63,512 bases of DNA from NCBI GenBank assembly GCA_030826915.1, contig JAUUDE010000065.1:1-63512 (forward strand), in the 5' to 3' direction. A program made the translations under genes and the position numbers. Source of the DNA: Thiomicrospira sp. GTDB lineage: Bacteria; Pseudomonadota; Gammaproteobacteria; Thiomicrospirales; Thiomicrospiraceae. The notes under the pieces were generated by a model, which searched no databases, was not told the origin of the DNA, and was given only the letters and a program-made list of their open reading frames with translations. Positions 1-10,377 of the stretch are shown here, in pieces (the first letter of the stretch is position 1; each line of letters begins with the position of its first letter).

Positions 1-30
1 CCCATGTGAGAGTAGGTCATTGCCAAGCTT
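1..30 (+). rRNA. rrf: 5S ribosomal RNA, 3' end only
   Basis: The first 30 bases match the 3' end of gammaproteobacterial 5S rRNA: CCCATGTGAGAGTAGG, then a TGCCAAGCTT tail (E. coli has CCCATGCGAGAGTAGG and TGCCAGGCAT). The gene is cut by the window start, so a ribosomal RNA operon probably ends here. A strong hairpin terminator follows directly. Confidence 0.9.
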
Positions 31-37
31 ATATTCT

Positions 38-78
38 AAAACCCGTTTTACTTCATTGTAAAACGGGTTTTTTTTTAT
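38..78 (+). terminator. Rho-independent terminator of the rRNA operon
   Basis: A perfect 13-bp stem (38-50 with 59-71) surrounds an 8-base loop and is followed by a run of T. It lies eight bases past the 5S rRNA end, as expected for an rRNA operon terminator. Confidence 0.9.
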
Positions 79-160
79 TACTTATTTATGTGTTTACATA
101 GTTATCATTTCGTTCTTAAATAATTATTGGGTACAATGGAAAAATTTAAAAGGAGTTTAT

Positions 161-559
161 ATGAGTCAAGTTAATATAAAATCTGGCGGAATAGTTTCTT
201 TCATTACCAAAGTACCATGGATGCTTTTTATTATTGGTTTTTTATTGGTATCTGAATATCTGCAGATTACCTTACAAGGAACTGTTGGCTATGCTTTTGT
301 TACCGTAGCGGTCGTTGTACTTTTTATAGAGATGTTCAAATCTGGAGATGTTAGCCCTATCATTTTTCTTCTAGATCAATTTTGGGCAATAGTTACTGTT
401 ATTTTAGCGACAGGCCTGATGACATACTTGTATTTTGTAACCGGTAAAGAACCCACATTTTTTCATTGGATTGGTTTCGCTATAATATTAGCAGATGCTT
501 TACTAAATCCATTTAATTCATTCCGTACGGCTTTACGCAATTTTGATGTACCAGGCTAG
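161..559 (+). CDS. Small integral membrane protein, function unknown
   Basis: A 132-residue protein with about four hydrophobic segments (roughly residues 18-34, 42-58, 70-92 and 100-115) and few charged residues. It is very probably an inner-membrane protein. A good ribosome binding site (AAAGGAG) lies seven bases before the ATG. It ends two bases before queF, so the two are probably cotranscribed, but nothing in it suggests a role in queuosine synthesis. I do not recognise the family. Precursor transport or simple cotranscription are both possible and neither is supported by a motif. Confidence 0.75.
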   Translation: MSQVNIKSGGIVSFITKVPWMLFIIGFLLVSEYLQITLQGTVGYAFVTVAVVVLFIEMFKSGDVSPIIFLLDQFWAIVTVILATGLMTYLYFVTGKEPTFFHWIGFAIILADALLNPFNSFRTALRNFDVPG

Positions 560-561
560 TT

Positions 562-1398
562 ATGACTACTAAAGTGAATTCAACGGCAAATAAGAGTTCT
601 TTAGGGCAAAGTACTGCATATTGCAGTCAATATGATGCTTCCTTGTTATTTCCTATTCCACGTCAAGAGAATCGTACAGAACTCAATATTGATTCTACTA
701 AGTTACCTTTTGAAGGCTTAGATATTTGGACGGCATATGAAGTATCTTGGTTAAATGAAAAAGGTAAGCCGATCGTTGCGATCGCTGACTTTGCTTTTCC
801 TGCTGATTCGTTGTGCTTGATTGAGTCTAAGTCATTTAAACTCTACCTCAACTCTTTCAATGGTACTAAGTTTTCCAGCGAAGAGGATGTTGTCGCAACC
901 TGGATAGCGGATCTATCCAAAGCTTGTGGTTCAGAAGTTTCTGTTGATTTACGTAGTCTAGAGTTCGAAGAAACGCTTATTGGTAAGCTGCCCGGTACAA
1001 ATCTAGATGATTTGGATATTGAAGTGAACCACTATCAAGTTAATTCAAACTTGCTCAGTGTTAGTGGAGACGAAGTTGTTTCTGAAACTTTGAACAGCCA
1101 TTTGCTCAAATCAAACTGTTTGGTAACGGGACAACCAGATTGGGGTTCGGTTGTTATTCGTTACGAAGGGGCTCAGATTGATCACAAGAAATTACTGCAG
1201 TATATTATCTCTTTTAGAGAGCATAATGAATTTCACGAGCAGTGTGTGGAGCGCATTTTTTGTGATATTCAAAAGGTATGTAAACCACAGAAACTGACAG
1301 TTTATGCCCGCTATGTTAGACGTGGTGGTTTAGATATCAACCCATACCGTTCAAATTTTGAAGAAGAGTTTGATATATCACGAACACTTCGTCAATAG
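562..1398 (+). CDS. queF: NADPH-dependent 7-cyano-7-deazaguanine reductase
   Basis: QueF reduces preQ0 to preQ1, the last free-base step before queuosine is inserted into tRNA. The 278-residue length fits the long, two-domain QueF form (E. coli 282). The NADPH-binding signature ESKSFKLY is at residues 88-95. The second half has the thioimide-forming Cys186 in SNCLVTGQPDWG and the general acid Asp193, matching E. coli Cys190 and Asp197. The ATG is two bases after the upstream membrane-protein gene, indicating translational coupling. No preQ1 riboswitch is visible upstream of the pair. Confidence 0.95.
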   Translation: MTTKVNSTANKSSLGQSTAYCSQYDASLLFPIPRQENRTELNIDSTKLPFEGLDIWTAYEVSWLNEKGKPIVAIADFAFPADSLCLIESKSFKLYLNSFNGTKFSSEEDVVATWIADLSKACGSEVSVDLRSLEFEETLIGKLPGTNLDDLDIEVNHYQVNSNLLSVSGDEVVSETLNSHLLKSNCLVTGQPDWGSVVIRYEGAQIDHKKLLQYIISFREHNEFHEQCVERIFCDIQKVCKPQKLTVYARYVRRGGLDINPYRSNFEEEFDISRTLRQ

Positions 1399-1407
1399 AG
1401 GTGTTTG

Positions 1408-1584
1408 ATGCTTCTAAAAATCATTAATATTTTTACTGCTCTATTTGGTTATAAATGGGTCAAAAATACCAGACCTGCTCACTTACCTGATGAAGATATT
1501 ATTGCAGATGAAGGTTGGGATGATTTAGATAAAGATGTGCCTAAGTATCGACTGGTTAAGCGTGACTTTGATAGTTACCACTAG
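1408..1584 (+). CDS. Small acidic protein of 58 residues, unknown
   Basis: An open frame of 58 codons starts ten bases after queF, preceded by AGAGGTG. It encodes a hydrophobic start (MLLKIINIFTALFG), then a hydrophilic stretch rich in Asp and Glu ending KRDFDSYH. The short N-terminal hydrophobic helix could anchor it to the membrane. It is too short for family recognition. Its position and reasonable codon use suggest a real gene that closes the queF operon. Confidence 0.55.
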   Translation: MLLKIINIFTALFGYKWVKNTRPAHLPDEDIIADEGWDDLDKDVPKYRLVKRDFDSYH

Positions 1585-1598
1585 AGGATAACCTTCTG

Positions 1599-2195
1599 TT
1601 AGTTTCTAGTTTGGATGTATCCAATATTGCCAAGTATTTTATTGATACTTTTCAAGTCAGGTCGATAGCTGCGCGGATCTTCGGCAATGTCACCATTACT
1701 TAAGGATCCAGCACAAGTCAAACGCATTACATTTGGTTGAATCTTGGATTTTAGGTTCAAGTGAATCAAATCCATCGTTTCTGGTCTTTCTTGTGAGTTC
1801 AAACCAAGATAATCTATAAAAGCTAAATAATCTGTTTTTACAGTATTAAACGCAAGATGAACGGTTGCTGATTTGGATTGCGCAATCATCTCTTCATCGA
1901 TTGAAACAGAATTTATTTTAAATTTTTCCGCAAGCACGGTCTGCTTGCTTTCACTTAAGTCTCTAACTTCTATTCTGCAATGTTGATCAGAGTGGTCAAA
2001 GCCATTGCGGCTTGTTAGATGTCCATTTTGTATAAAAACTCGAGTGCTATTTGCAGGGATTTCAATATCTTTAATCAAAATAAATGTATTTCCAGCCTGT
2101 ATGTCACCTATAGTACGATTCGATTGCAAGCTACAACCATAGAGCGTGATTGTTGCGCTTAAGCTTAATAATAGAAAAAAGTATCTAATTAACAT
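1599..2195 (-). CDS. Predicted lipoprotein, function unknown
   Basis: A 198-residue protein with a type II signal peptide: a hydrophobic core, then the lipobox LYGC with the acylated Cys at residue 21. The mature part has several Cys and predicted beta structure and no motif I recognise. Position +2 after the Cys is Ser, so outer-membrane sorting is likely. It converges with the small gene after queF, leaving only 14 bases between the stop codons. It is transcribed alone away from the long inverted repeat at 2206-2476. Confidence 0.75.
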   Translation of the reverse strand: MLIRYFFLLLSLSATITLYGCSLQSNRTIGDIQAGNTFILIKDIEIPANSTRVFIQNGHLTSRNGFDHSDQHCRIEVRDLSESKQTVLAEKFKINSVSIDEEMIAQSKSATVHLAFNTVKTDYLAFIDYLGLNSQERPETMDLIHLNLKSKIQPNVMRLTCAGSLSNGDIAEDPRSYRPDLKSINKILGNIGYIQTRN

Positions 2196-2205
2196 ATAAA
2201 CTCTC

Positions 2206-2476
2206 TTTAAGGAAGTGCTGGTTAAATAGCTTGAGATTCTGCGGGGGCTTTAAGGGTGCAGATTCTAGGCGGGCTTTGCAGGCAATGGTTGGCCCTTTTC
2301 AGGAAGTCCAACAACGAAGATGCCCCCTTAAAGACCCGCCCGAAGGGGGCTAAGCCAAATTTCCAGCCTCACCGTTGTTTTTTCTTGCCGTATTGACATA
2401 CGCTACGAAAAAACGCCTTGATGCTGAAAATTTGGCATGCCCAGAAACCAAGCTATCTAATCAGCGCTTCCTTAAA
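2206..2476. repeat. Long nested intergenic inverted repeat (hairpin element 1)
   Basis: Outer arms at 2206-2234 and 2448-2476 are near-perfect reverse complements over about 28 bases (three mismatches). Inside lies a second long hairpin, 2354-2436, whose roughly 35-base arms close on a small CGTAT-TGAC-ATACG stem-loop. The remaining inner part is unusually G+C-rich, with runs of G and C that can also pair. No open reading frame is convincing. A CAGGCCTG copy follows five bases after the outer right arm. It could be a non-autonomous mobile element, an RNA structure or a decayed insertion. Confidence 0.7.
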
Positions 2477-2847
2477 TTAGCAGGCCTGGTCAAGTTACAT
2501 AACTGAAATTTTAAGATTCCGTTAATTGTTGTGTAATAATCTTATCATTTAAATTAGGCTCAAGACTATTGCTTATTGATTCTTAAGTTTTGATATATCA
2601 ACAACTTTGTTACAAATAGGTTGTAGTTTTGCAGTAATGATTTCCGAATTAATCACCTATTTAAGGTTGTATGAACTGGTTAGCTAAGATACGCAAATTG
2701 CTGATTCTTATGGTAAAATGTTTGGCTATTTTATTAATTAAAAACGATAGGTTTAGTGGTCGGGCTAAAACAGCTAAGATTTTCTAGTCCAAGGTCTGTT
2801 GTTTGAATAAAGCGCTTGCTTTGAGAGGCTTTGTTTAAAGGTGAGTT
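2477..2847. other. Intergenic region upstream of mnmG
   Basis: This A+T-rich stretch carries one CAGGCCTG palindrome at 2481 and must contain the mnmG promoter. No clear -35/-10 pair stands out. Because oriC often lies next to mnmG, I looked for DnaA boxes (TTATNCACA) on both strands and found none, so there is no support for an origin here. Nothing else is recognisable. Confidence 0.5.
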
Positions 2848-4746
2848 ATGAGTTCTGAAGATTCAAAATATGATGTAATTGTTGTTGGTGGCGGTCATGC
2901 AGGGACTGAGGCGGCATTAGCTTCTGCACGAATGGGTCTACAGACTCTATTGCTTACTCATAATATTGATACGCTTGGGCAGATGTCTTGTAATCCAGCC
3001 ATTGGCGGTATTGGTAAAGGTCATTTGGTAAAAGAGATTGATGCCATGGGTGGTGCAATGGGGATTGCCATTGACGAAGCTGGAATTCAATTTCGTATTC
3101 TTAATGCCTCAAAAGGGCCTGCCGTTAGAGCAACCCGTGCTCAGGCTGACCGTGTGCTTTATCGTCAAGCCATTCGTACCCGTTTAGAAAACCAAGAAAA
3201 CCTCACAATATTTCAACAGCCAGTAGAAGACATTATCTTAGAAGGTGAAGCCGTTTGTGGTGTCGTTACCAAAATGGGGTTGAACTTTTACGCTAGTCAA
3301 GTTGTCTTAACGGTTGGTACGTTTTTAGCAGGTCGTATTCATATTGGATTACAAAACTACCAAGGTGGACGAGCTGGAGATGAGCCAGCAAACCGTTTAG
3401 CTGAACGTTTACGAGAAATGAACCTGCCGGTAGGCCGTTTAAAAACAGGTACGCCACCAAGAATTGATGCACGTACGGTGAACTTTGATGCGATGCAAAT
3501 TCAGCATGGCGATAACCCTGTTCCTGTCTTTTCCTATATGGGTAAGGCATCAATGCATCCACAGCAAGTGCCTTGTTACATCACCTACACAAATACAAAA
3601 ACTCATGATGCTATTATGGCCTCGCTGGATAAATCGCCGATGTATTCAGACCAAGGTGAAATAGACAGCGTTGGGCCACGTTACTGCCCATCTATTGAAG
3701 ACAAGGTCATGCGTTTTGCCGATAAAGATAAGCACCAAGTCTTTATTGAGCCTGAAGGTTTAACCACCAATGAACTTTATCCAAATGGGATTTCAACCAG
3801 TTTGCCATTTGAAACGCAGTTACAAATTGTGCACTCAATGGCTGGGCTAGAAAACGCAAAAATCATGCGCCCTGGTTATGCCATAGAATACGATTATTTT
3901 GATCCGCGTGGTTTAAAAGCCACTCTTGAAACACAAGCGATTTCGGGGCTTTATTTTGCAGGGCAAATCAACGGTACTACGGGGTATGAAGAGGCCGCTG
4001 CTCAAGGCTTGCTGGCGGGAATTAATGCCGCACGTCGAGCGCAATCAAAAGATCAATGGTATCCACGTCGTGACGAGGCCTATTTAGGTGTATTGGTTGA
4101 TGATTTAATCACAATGGGTACAACCGAGCCTTACCGCATGTTTACTTCTCGTGCTGAGTACCGTTTGATGTTGCGTGAAGATAATGCGGATCAACGTTTA
4201 ACGCCAGTAGCCAGAGAAATGGGCTTGGTGGATGATGTGCGTTGGGCTGCTTACCAAAACAAGCTAGAAAGTTTAGAGCAAGAAGTGGCTCGTTTAAAAG
4301 ACACGTGGATTTTTCCAGCACATGCCGAAGCCAAAAAAGCCGAAGAGTTGATGAACTTGCCTTTAAGTAAAGAGCAAACGCTATTTGATTTGCTTAAACG
4401 ACCAAACGTGGAATATAAGGCGTTAGCCACATTAGAGGCATTTGGTCATGGTGTTGACGATGCTGCGGTAGTGGATCAAATTGAAATCGAGGCGAAATAC
4501 TCGGGTTATATTGATCGTCAAATACAGCAGATTGATAAAATGAAGCGTTCGGAATCGGTAAAAATTCCTGCAGACTTGGATTTGGATAAAATATCAGGCT
4601 TGTCTAATGAAGTTAAGCAAAAATTACGTGACCATAGCCCAGAAAATCTAGGTATGGCAGGACGTATTCAAGGAATTACACCAGCGGCCATTTCAATTCT
4701 GCTTATTGAAATCAAAAAATTCCGTTCACAAAAGCACTCAGCTTGA
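2848..4746 (+). CDS. mnmG: tRNA uridine-34 carboxymethylaminomethyl synthesis enzyme
   Basis: MnmG (GidA) works with MnmE to place the cmnm5 group on wobble uridine of several tRNAs, using FAD and methylene-tetrahydrofolate. The 632-residue length is typical. The FAD-binding GGGHAGTE is at residues 14-21, followed by the conserved [12 protein letters not shown] and, later, [18 protein letters not shown], which closes the flavin site. The C-terminal helical MnmE- and tRNA-binding part is complete. AAAGGTGAG precedes the ATG. The stop overlaps the likely TTG start of rsmG, as in the classic gidA-gidB pair. Confidence 0.97.
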   Translation: MSSEDSKYDVIVVGGGHAGTEAALASARMGLQTLLLTHNIDTLGQMSCNPAIGGIGKGHLVKEIDAMGGAMGIAIDEAGIQFRILNASKGPAVRATRAQADRVLYRQAIRTRLENQENLTIFQQPVEDIILEGEAVCGVVTKMGLNFYASQVVLTVGTFLAGRIHIGLQNYQGGRAGDEPANRLAERLREMNLPVGRLKTGTPPRIDARTVNFDAMQIQHGDNPVPVFSYMGKASMHPQQVPCYITYTNTKTHDAIMASLDKSPMYSDQGEIDSVGPRYCPSIEDKVMRFADKDKHQVFIEPEGLTTNELYPNGISTSLPFETQLQIVHSMAGLENAKIMRPGYAIEYDYFDPRGLKATLETQAISGLYFAGQINGTTGYEEAAAQGLLAGINAARRAQSKDQWYPRRDEAYLGVLVDDLITMGTTEPYRMFTSRAEYRLMLREDNADQRLTPVAREMGLVDDVRWAAYQNKLESLEQEVARLKDTWIFPAHAEAKKAEELMNLPLSKEQTLFDLLKRPNVEYKALATLEAFGHGVDDAAVVDQIEIEAKYSGYIDRQIQQIDKMKRSESVKIPADLDLDKISGLSNEVKQKLRDHSPENLGMAGRIQGITPAAISILLIEIKKFRSQKHSA

Positions 4747-5399
4747 GCAAGCAGATGGAACAATTAAAAACACAATTAATTGCGGGTATAACCTCATTAC
4801 AGCTAGATTTATCTGCTGAACAAGTTGATAAATTAATGGCCTATTTGACCTTACTACAAAAGTGGAATAAGGTGTACAACTTAACGGCTATTCGTGATCC
4901 AGAAGAGATGCTGGTTAAGCACTTGTTAGACAGTCTTGCGGTTGTGCCTTATATTGATGTTAATCGTATCATTGATGTAGGTACTGGCGGTGGCATTCCA
5001 GGGATTCCCTTAGCGATTTGCTTTCCTGAAAAACAGATAGATTTACTCGACAGTAATAGCAAAAAAACCCGTTTTTTGATTCAAGCAAAAGCAGAGCTAG
5101 GTTTAGTGAATACCCAAGTTATTCATCATCGAGTTGAAGAATATAACCCAGAGCCGCTTTATGATGCCGTAATTTCAAGAGCCTTTGCATCCATGCAAGA
5201 TATGCTTGAATGGACACATCATTTGATTCCTGAAGGTAGGTTTTGGCTAGCAATGAAAGCTCAGAAAGAATTTGAAGATTTAACCAAGCTACCAGGCCTG
5301 GTTAAAATAGAAGAAGTGATTGAATTGAATGTTCCAATGCTAAATGCAGAGCGAATGTTAGTCAAAGGTTCTAAACAATCGGAAACAAACCAAAGTTAA
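4743..5399 (+). CDS. rsmG: 16S rRNA (guanine-527-N7) methyltransferase
   Basis: RsmG (GidB) methylates G527 of 16S rRNA with S-adenosylmethionine. The Rossmann SAM-binding motif [15 protein letters not shown] is present and the 218-residue length fits. The start is uncertain: TTG at 4743 overlaps the mnmG stop and gives MSKQMEQ; ATG at 4755 is the alternative and has no better ribosome binding site. A CAGGCCTG copy at 5293 is read as Pro-Gly-Leu. It lies between mnmG and parA in the usual order. Confidence 0.95.
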   Translation: MSKQMEQLKTQLIAGITSLQLDLSAEQVDKLMAYLTLLQKWNKVYNLTAIRDPEEMLVKHLLDSLAVVPYIDVNRIIDVGTGGGIPGIPLAICFPEKQIDLLDSNSKKTRFLIQAKAELGLVNTQVIHHRVEEYNPEPLYDAVISRAFASMQDMLEWTHHLIPEGRFWLAMKAQKEFEDLTKLPGLVKIEEVIELNVPMLNAERMLVKGSKQSETNQS

Positions 5400-5429
5400 T
5401 CCACATATTAGATTAGAGGCAAAACCAGC

Positions 5430-6197
5430 GTGGGAAGAGTCATTGCAGTTGCAAATCAAAAAGGCGGCGTGGGTAAAACCACAACCAGTGTTAATTTAGC
5501 CGCAGCTTTAGGTCGTTTAGGCAAAAAAGTTCTGTTAATTGATTTAGATCCTCAGGGTAATGCAACGGTCGCCATTGGGGTTGATAAAGAGCAGTTAAAC
5601 GCCTCGATATTTGAAGTGTTAGTAGGTGAAATTAAGGCTAAAGCGGCCATTGTTCATGTTGAACAAGCTAATGTTGATTTAATCCCCGCTAATGGCGATT
5701 TAACCGCAGCGGAAGTCACGCTTTTAGAAGAAGATATGGGACCAAAACGCTTGCGTAAAGCCCTGAAAAAAGTTCGTGCTAATTACGATGTTATTATTAT
5801 CGACTGTCCGCCAACATTAAATATGCTCACGCTTAACTCATTAACCGCTGCAGATGGGATCTTAGTGCCAGTACAGTGTGAATTCTTTGCATTAGAAGGT
5901 TTGTCTGCCCTAATGGATACTATTGATACCATTCAAAGCCAACTTAATAGTGCTTTGCATATTGATGGTTTGTTAAGAACCATGCATGACCGCAGAAACA
6001 ATTTGGCTAATGACGTCTCTAATGAATTGGTGGCACACTTTGGAATGAAGGTGTTACAAACCATTATTCCGCGGAATGTACGTTTGGCTGAGGCACCAAG
6101 TTATGGTGAATCTATTTTAGATTATGACGCAGCATCAAATGGAGCCATTGCATACCTTGCTTTGGCAAATGAATTAATTCGTAAAACCCAAATATAA
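5430..6197 (+). CDS. parA: Chromosome partitioning ATPase ParA (Soj)
   Basis: ParA forms ATP-dependent DNA-bound gradients that move ParB-parS complexes apart. The 255-residue chromosomal form begins at GTG (MGRVIAVANQ). The deviant Walker A KGGVGKTT is at residues 11-18, with DLDPQGN (Walker A') and IIIDCPP (Walker B) following. There is no N-terminal DNA-binding extension, unlike plasmid ParA of class Ia. It is 27 bases upstream of parB, in one operon. Confidence 0.96.
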   Translation: MGRVIAVANQKGGVGKTTTSVNLAAALGRLGKKVLLIDLDPQGNATVAIGVDKEQLNASIFEVLVGEIKAKAAIVHVEQANVDLIPANGDLTAAEVTLLEEDMGPKRLRKALKKVRANYDVIIIDCPPTLNMLTLNSLTAADGILVPVQCEFFALEGLSALMDTIDTIQSQLNSALHIDGLLRTMHDRRNNLANDVSNELVAHFGMKVLQTIIPRNVRLAEAPSYGESILDYDAASNGAIAYLALANELIRKTQI

Positions 6198-6224
6198 ACT
6201 TGTTGGAATAAGGTAGGAATATTC

Positions 6225-7094
6225 GTGGCTAAAAAACGTTCAGGAATGGGAACCCGCGGCATACATGCAATGATTGGCGCAAAGCAAAAATCAGAAAACA
6301 GCAGTTCAGACTTACGTGTTGAAAAATTATTGGTTGATCAGCTACAACCTGGTCAATATCAGCCTCGACAGCAGTTTGAAGAAACAATGCTTCAAGAGCT
6401 TGCAGACTCTATTAAAGTGCAAGGTGTTGTCCAGCCCATTATTGTTCGTCCAGTGGGTACTGATAAATATGAAATTATTGCGGGTGAAAGACGTTGGCGC
6501 GCTTCAAAGTTAGCAGGCCTGGATAAAGTACCGGTTGTCATTCGTCAAGCAGATAGTCAGGCCACCTTAGCTATGGCGCTCATTGAGAACATTCAACGTG
6601 AAGACCTAAACCCAATTGAAACAGCAATTGGTTTAAAACGTCTATTAAAAGAATTCGATTTAACCCAGCAAGCTGTAGCGGACGCTGTAGGGCGTTCTCG
6701 TGCTTCAGTTTCTAACTTATTAAGACTGCTAAAGCTTCCAAAAGATATTCAGAATGCACTGCATGAAGGTCAGCTAAGTATGGGACATGCTAGAGCCATT
6801 ATTAGTCTACCTGAGAAGGTACAAAAAGAGCTAGCTGATAAAGCCATAAGTCGTGGCTGGTCAGTGCGTGATATTGAAGAGGCGGCACAACAGGTATTAG
6901 TTCCTAGCAAAGTGATTAAAGCGGCAAAGAAAAAAGCCATTCCTGGAATAGAGCAGGTTATGCAACATCAGCAAGAATTAGGTGATAAATTGTCCGCCAA
7001 AGTTAAAATCAATCATCTAGAGAGTGGTCGTGGAAAAATCGAAATCAGTTACAAAGATATGTCAGAACTTGAACGTTTATTATCCATGTTGTAG
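6225..7094 (+). CDS. parB: Chromosome partitioning protein ParB (Spo0J)
   Basis: ParB loads at parS, spreads as a CTP-dependent sliding clamp and stimulates ParA. The 289-residue protein starts at GTG (MAKKRSGMG). The CTP-binding boxes GERRWRA (87-93) and ENIQRE (121-126) are intact, followed by the helix-turn-helix and the C-terminal dimerisation domain ending ELERLLSML. CAGGCCTG at 6514 is read as Ala-Gly-Leu. I found no good parS site nearby. Confidence 0.96.
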   Translation: MAKKRSGMGTRGIHAMIGAKQKSENSSSDLRVEKLLVDQLQPGQYQPRQQFEETMLQELADSIKVQGVVQPIIVRPVGTDKYEIIAGERRWRASKLAGLDKVPVVIRQADSQATLAMALIENIQREDLNPIETAIGLKRLLKEFDLTQQAVADAVGRSRASVSNLLRLLKLPKDIQNALHEGQLSMGHARAIISLPEKVQKELADKAISRGWSVRDIEEAAQQVLVPSKVIKAAKKKAIPGIEQVMQHQQELGDKLSAKVKINHLESGRGKIEISYKDMSELERLLSML

Positions 7095-7254
7095 GTGGTA
7101 AAATTGTCTTATTACTTGTCATAAACATATTTAATACAGTGTTTTACGTTAAATAACGTAATAAAAAAAATAAGCATATAATGTGTTTTAAAGTGACTAA
7201 ATAACACTATGTGGTGAGTTGCTCTAATTAGTTGATAAAAAAGTAAAGAAAAAG

Positions 7255-7286
7255 GTTTTATAGTGTAGCTTTTAAGGCTATAAAAC
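7255..7286. promoter_or_regulatory. Inverted repeat upstream of the ATP synthase operon
   Basis: Nine-base arms (7255-7263 and 7278-7286) flank a 14-base spacer in the 265-base gap between parB and atpI. There is no T run on the right arm, so it is more likely an operator or mRNA leader hairpin than a terminator. The gap is very A+T-rich. It should hold the atp promoter, but I cannot name a confident -35/-10 pair. Confidence 0.4.
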
Positions 7287-7359
7287 ATTATCATGTGCGC
7301 CCGTTTAGCTTGAACTTAGTTCAGCTACAAAGTATCATTAACAGAGTTTGCCATAGAAT

Positions 7360-7654
7360 ATGAGCGATAATTTTGAACACAAAAAAGTAAAACAAGCACA
7401 CGCAGAGGCACCAGGCCCAGCAGCGAATTTTTTACTGATGAGTGCAGGCTCGATTTTTACGTCAATGTTAATAGCCGGTTTTATTGTTGGCTATATGTTG
7501 GACCAAATTTTTGATACAACGCCAATTTTCTTTTTAAGTTGTGCGGTTTTAGGGTTTATTGGCGGTATTCAGAAAGTCCATACCTTAAGCAAACGACTTA
7601 ATTATTTGCCTTCTGATGAAAAAAAAGAAAGCAAAGAAGGTAAAGAGACTCAAG

Positions 7655-7671
<17 letters not shown>
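7360..7671 (+). CDS. AtpI-like accessory membrane protein of ATP synthase
   Basis: A 103-residue protein with two hydrophobic helices (about residues 29-49 and 56-71) and a charged Lys/Glu/Asp tail, as in the small AtpI/AtpZ-type proteins that open F1Fo operons. Members are linked to c-ring assembly or Mg2+ supply. It is the first gene of the operon. Its last 17 bases overlap the chosen start of the next gene, so the two are probably translationally coupled. Confidence 0.75.
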
Positions 7672-8841
<1,170 letters not shown>

Positions 8842-8869
8842 GTCAAACCTGAATGCAATTAACAGAATA

Positions 8870-9291
<422 letters not shown>

Positions 9292-9345
9292 TCCCACCGG
9301 ACTGTATCTAGTATTTTATAAATAACGAATGGCGAGGTAACCACT

Positions 9346-9816
9346 GTGAGTATTAACGCAACGCTTCTCATCCAGATGATCGCATTTGTGCTATTAATCT
9401 GGTTTGTGAACAAAGTGCTGTGGGCACCACTGTCTAAGCTAATGGAAGATCGTCAGAAAAAAATTGCTGACGGACTTTCTGCTGCAGAGAAAGGTAAGCA
9501 TGAACTTGAATTAGCGGAACAAAAAGCAAAAGAAGTGCTTAAAGACGCTAAAACACAAGCTCAAAACGTACTAAGTCAAGCTGAAAAGCGTGGTTCTGAA
9601 ATCGTAGAAGATGCGAAAGTAAAAGCCGCGGAAGAAGCAGACCGTATTAAAGCTTCAGCCCAAGCAGAAATAGAGCAAGAAGTTAGTCGTGCGCGTGAAG
9701 GTCTTCGTAAAGAAGTGGCTTCAATCGCAATATCTGGTGCAGAGGAAATTCTTAAGAAAGAAGTTGACGCTGCAACACATAACGACATGCTTGAAACCTT
9801 GGTTAAATCAATCTAA
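9346..9816 (+). CDS. atpF: ATP synthase Fo subunit b
   Basis: Subunit b is the peripheral stalk. The 156-residue protein has one N-terminal membrane helix ([20 protein letters not shown]) followed by a long charged Ala/Glu/Lys coiled coil. It starts at GTG preceded by GAGGTAA. Length and order (after atpE, before atpH) are typical of E. coli-type operons, with a single b gene rather than a b/b' pair. Confidence 0.95.
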   Translation: MSINATLLIQMIAFVLLIWFVNKVLWAPLSKLMEDRQKKIADGLSAAEKGKHELELAEQKAKEVLKDAKTQAQNVLSQAEKRGSEIVEDAKVKAAEEADRIKASAQAEIEQEVSRAREGLRKEVASIAISGAEEILKKEVDAATHNDMLETLVKSI

Positions 9817-9825
9817 GGAAACTCT

Positions 9826-10362
9826 ATGGCACAATTAATGACAATTGCACGACCTTACGCAGAAGCGGTATTCGCACTTTCTCAAGAAGCGAATAACTTA
9901 GATGTATGGTCAGAAGAACTAGCGAACCTAGCAACCATCTCTCGAGATGAAGCAATGGCAGCTATGATAAAAAACCCAGCATACTCAGCCGATCAAATCG
10001 TCTCAGTATTCACAGATGTGATGGGTGACAATCTGACTACAGAAGGCAAAGGTCTTCTTACAGCTATGGCTGAAAATAAACGCCTTGGCGCACTGACAGA
10101 TGTTTCTGAAGTTTTTGAAACTTTAAAAGCAGAAGCAGAAAAACGCGTTAGAGCAACGGTTATTTCAGCACGCACAACTACGGTTGAGCAGAAGAAAAAA
10201 TTAAGTGCTGCATTAAATGCTAAGTTTGATGCCGATGTAGAAATTACATATGAAGAAGATGCTTCATTGATCGGCGGAATTAAGATTAAAGTAGGCGATT
10301 GGACTGTAGATGGTTCAGCGGTTACACAACTTAACAAACTTGGCGCAGCAATCGCCCAATAA
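9826..10362 (+). CDS. atpH: ATP synthase F1 subunit delta
   Basis: Delta links the b stalk to the top of the alpha/beta hexamer. The 178-residue protein has the helical N-terminal domain (TIARPYAEAVFALS) and the conserved C-terminal GGIKIKVGDWTVDGS segment. AAGGAA precedes the ATG, nine bases after atpF. Confidence 0.95.
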   Translation: MAQLMTIARPYAEAVFALSQEANNLDVWSEELANLATISRDEAMAAMIKNPAYSADQIVSVFTDVMGDNLTTEGKGLLTAMAENKRLGALTDVSEVFETLKAEAEKRVRATVISARTTTVEQKKKLSAALNAKFDADVEITYEEDASLIGGIKIKVGDWTVDGSAVTQLNKLGAAIAQ

Positions 10363-10377
10363 TGGAGAGGAACAAAC

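Noticed and set aside
2477-2847. Replication origin next to mnmG
   Set aside because: oriC often lies here, but I found no DnaA boxes (TTATNCACA) on either strand and no A+T-rich repeat set.
7112-7294. 60-codon minus-strand frame between parB and atpI
   Set aside because: Its composition reflects A+T-rich DNA, it has no ribosome binding site, and it overlaps the leader inverted repeat.
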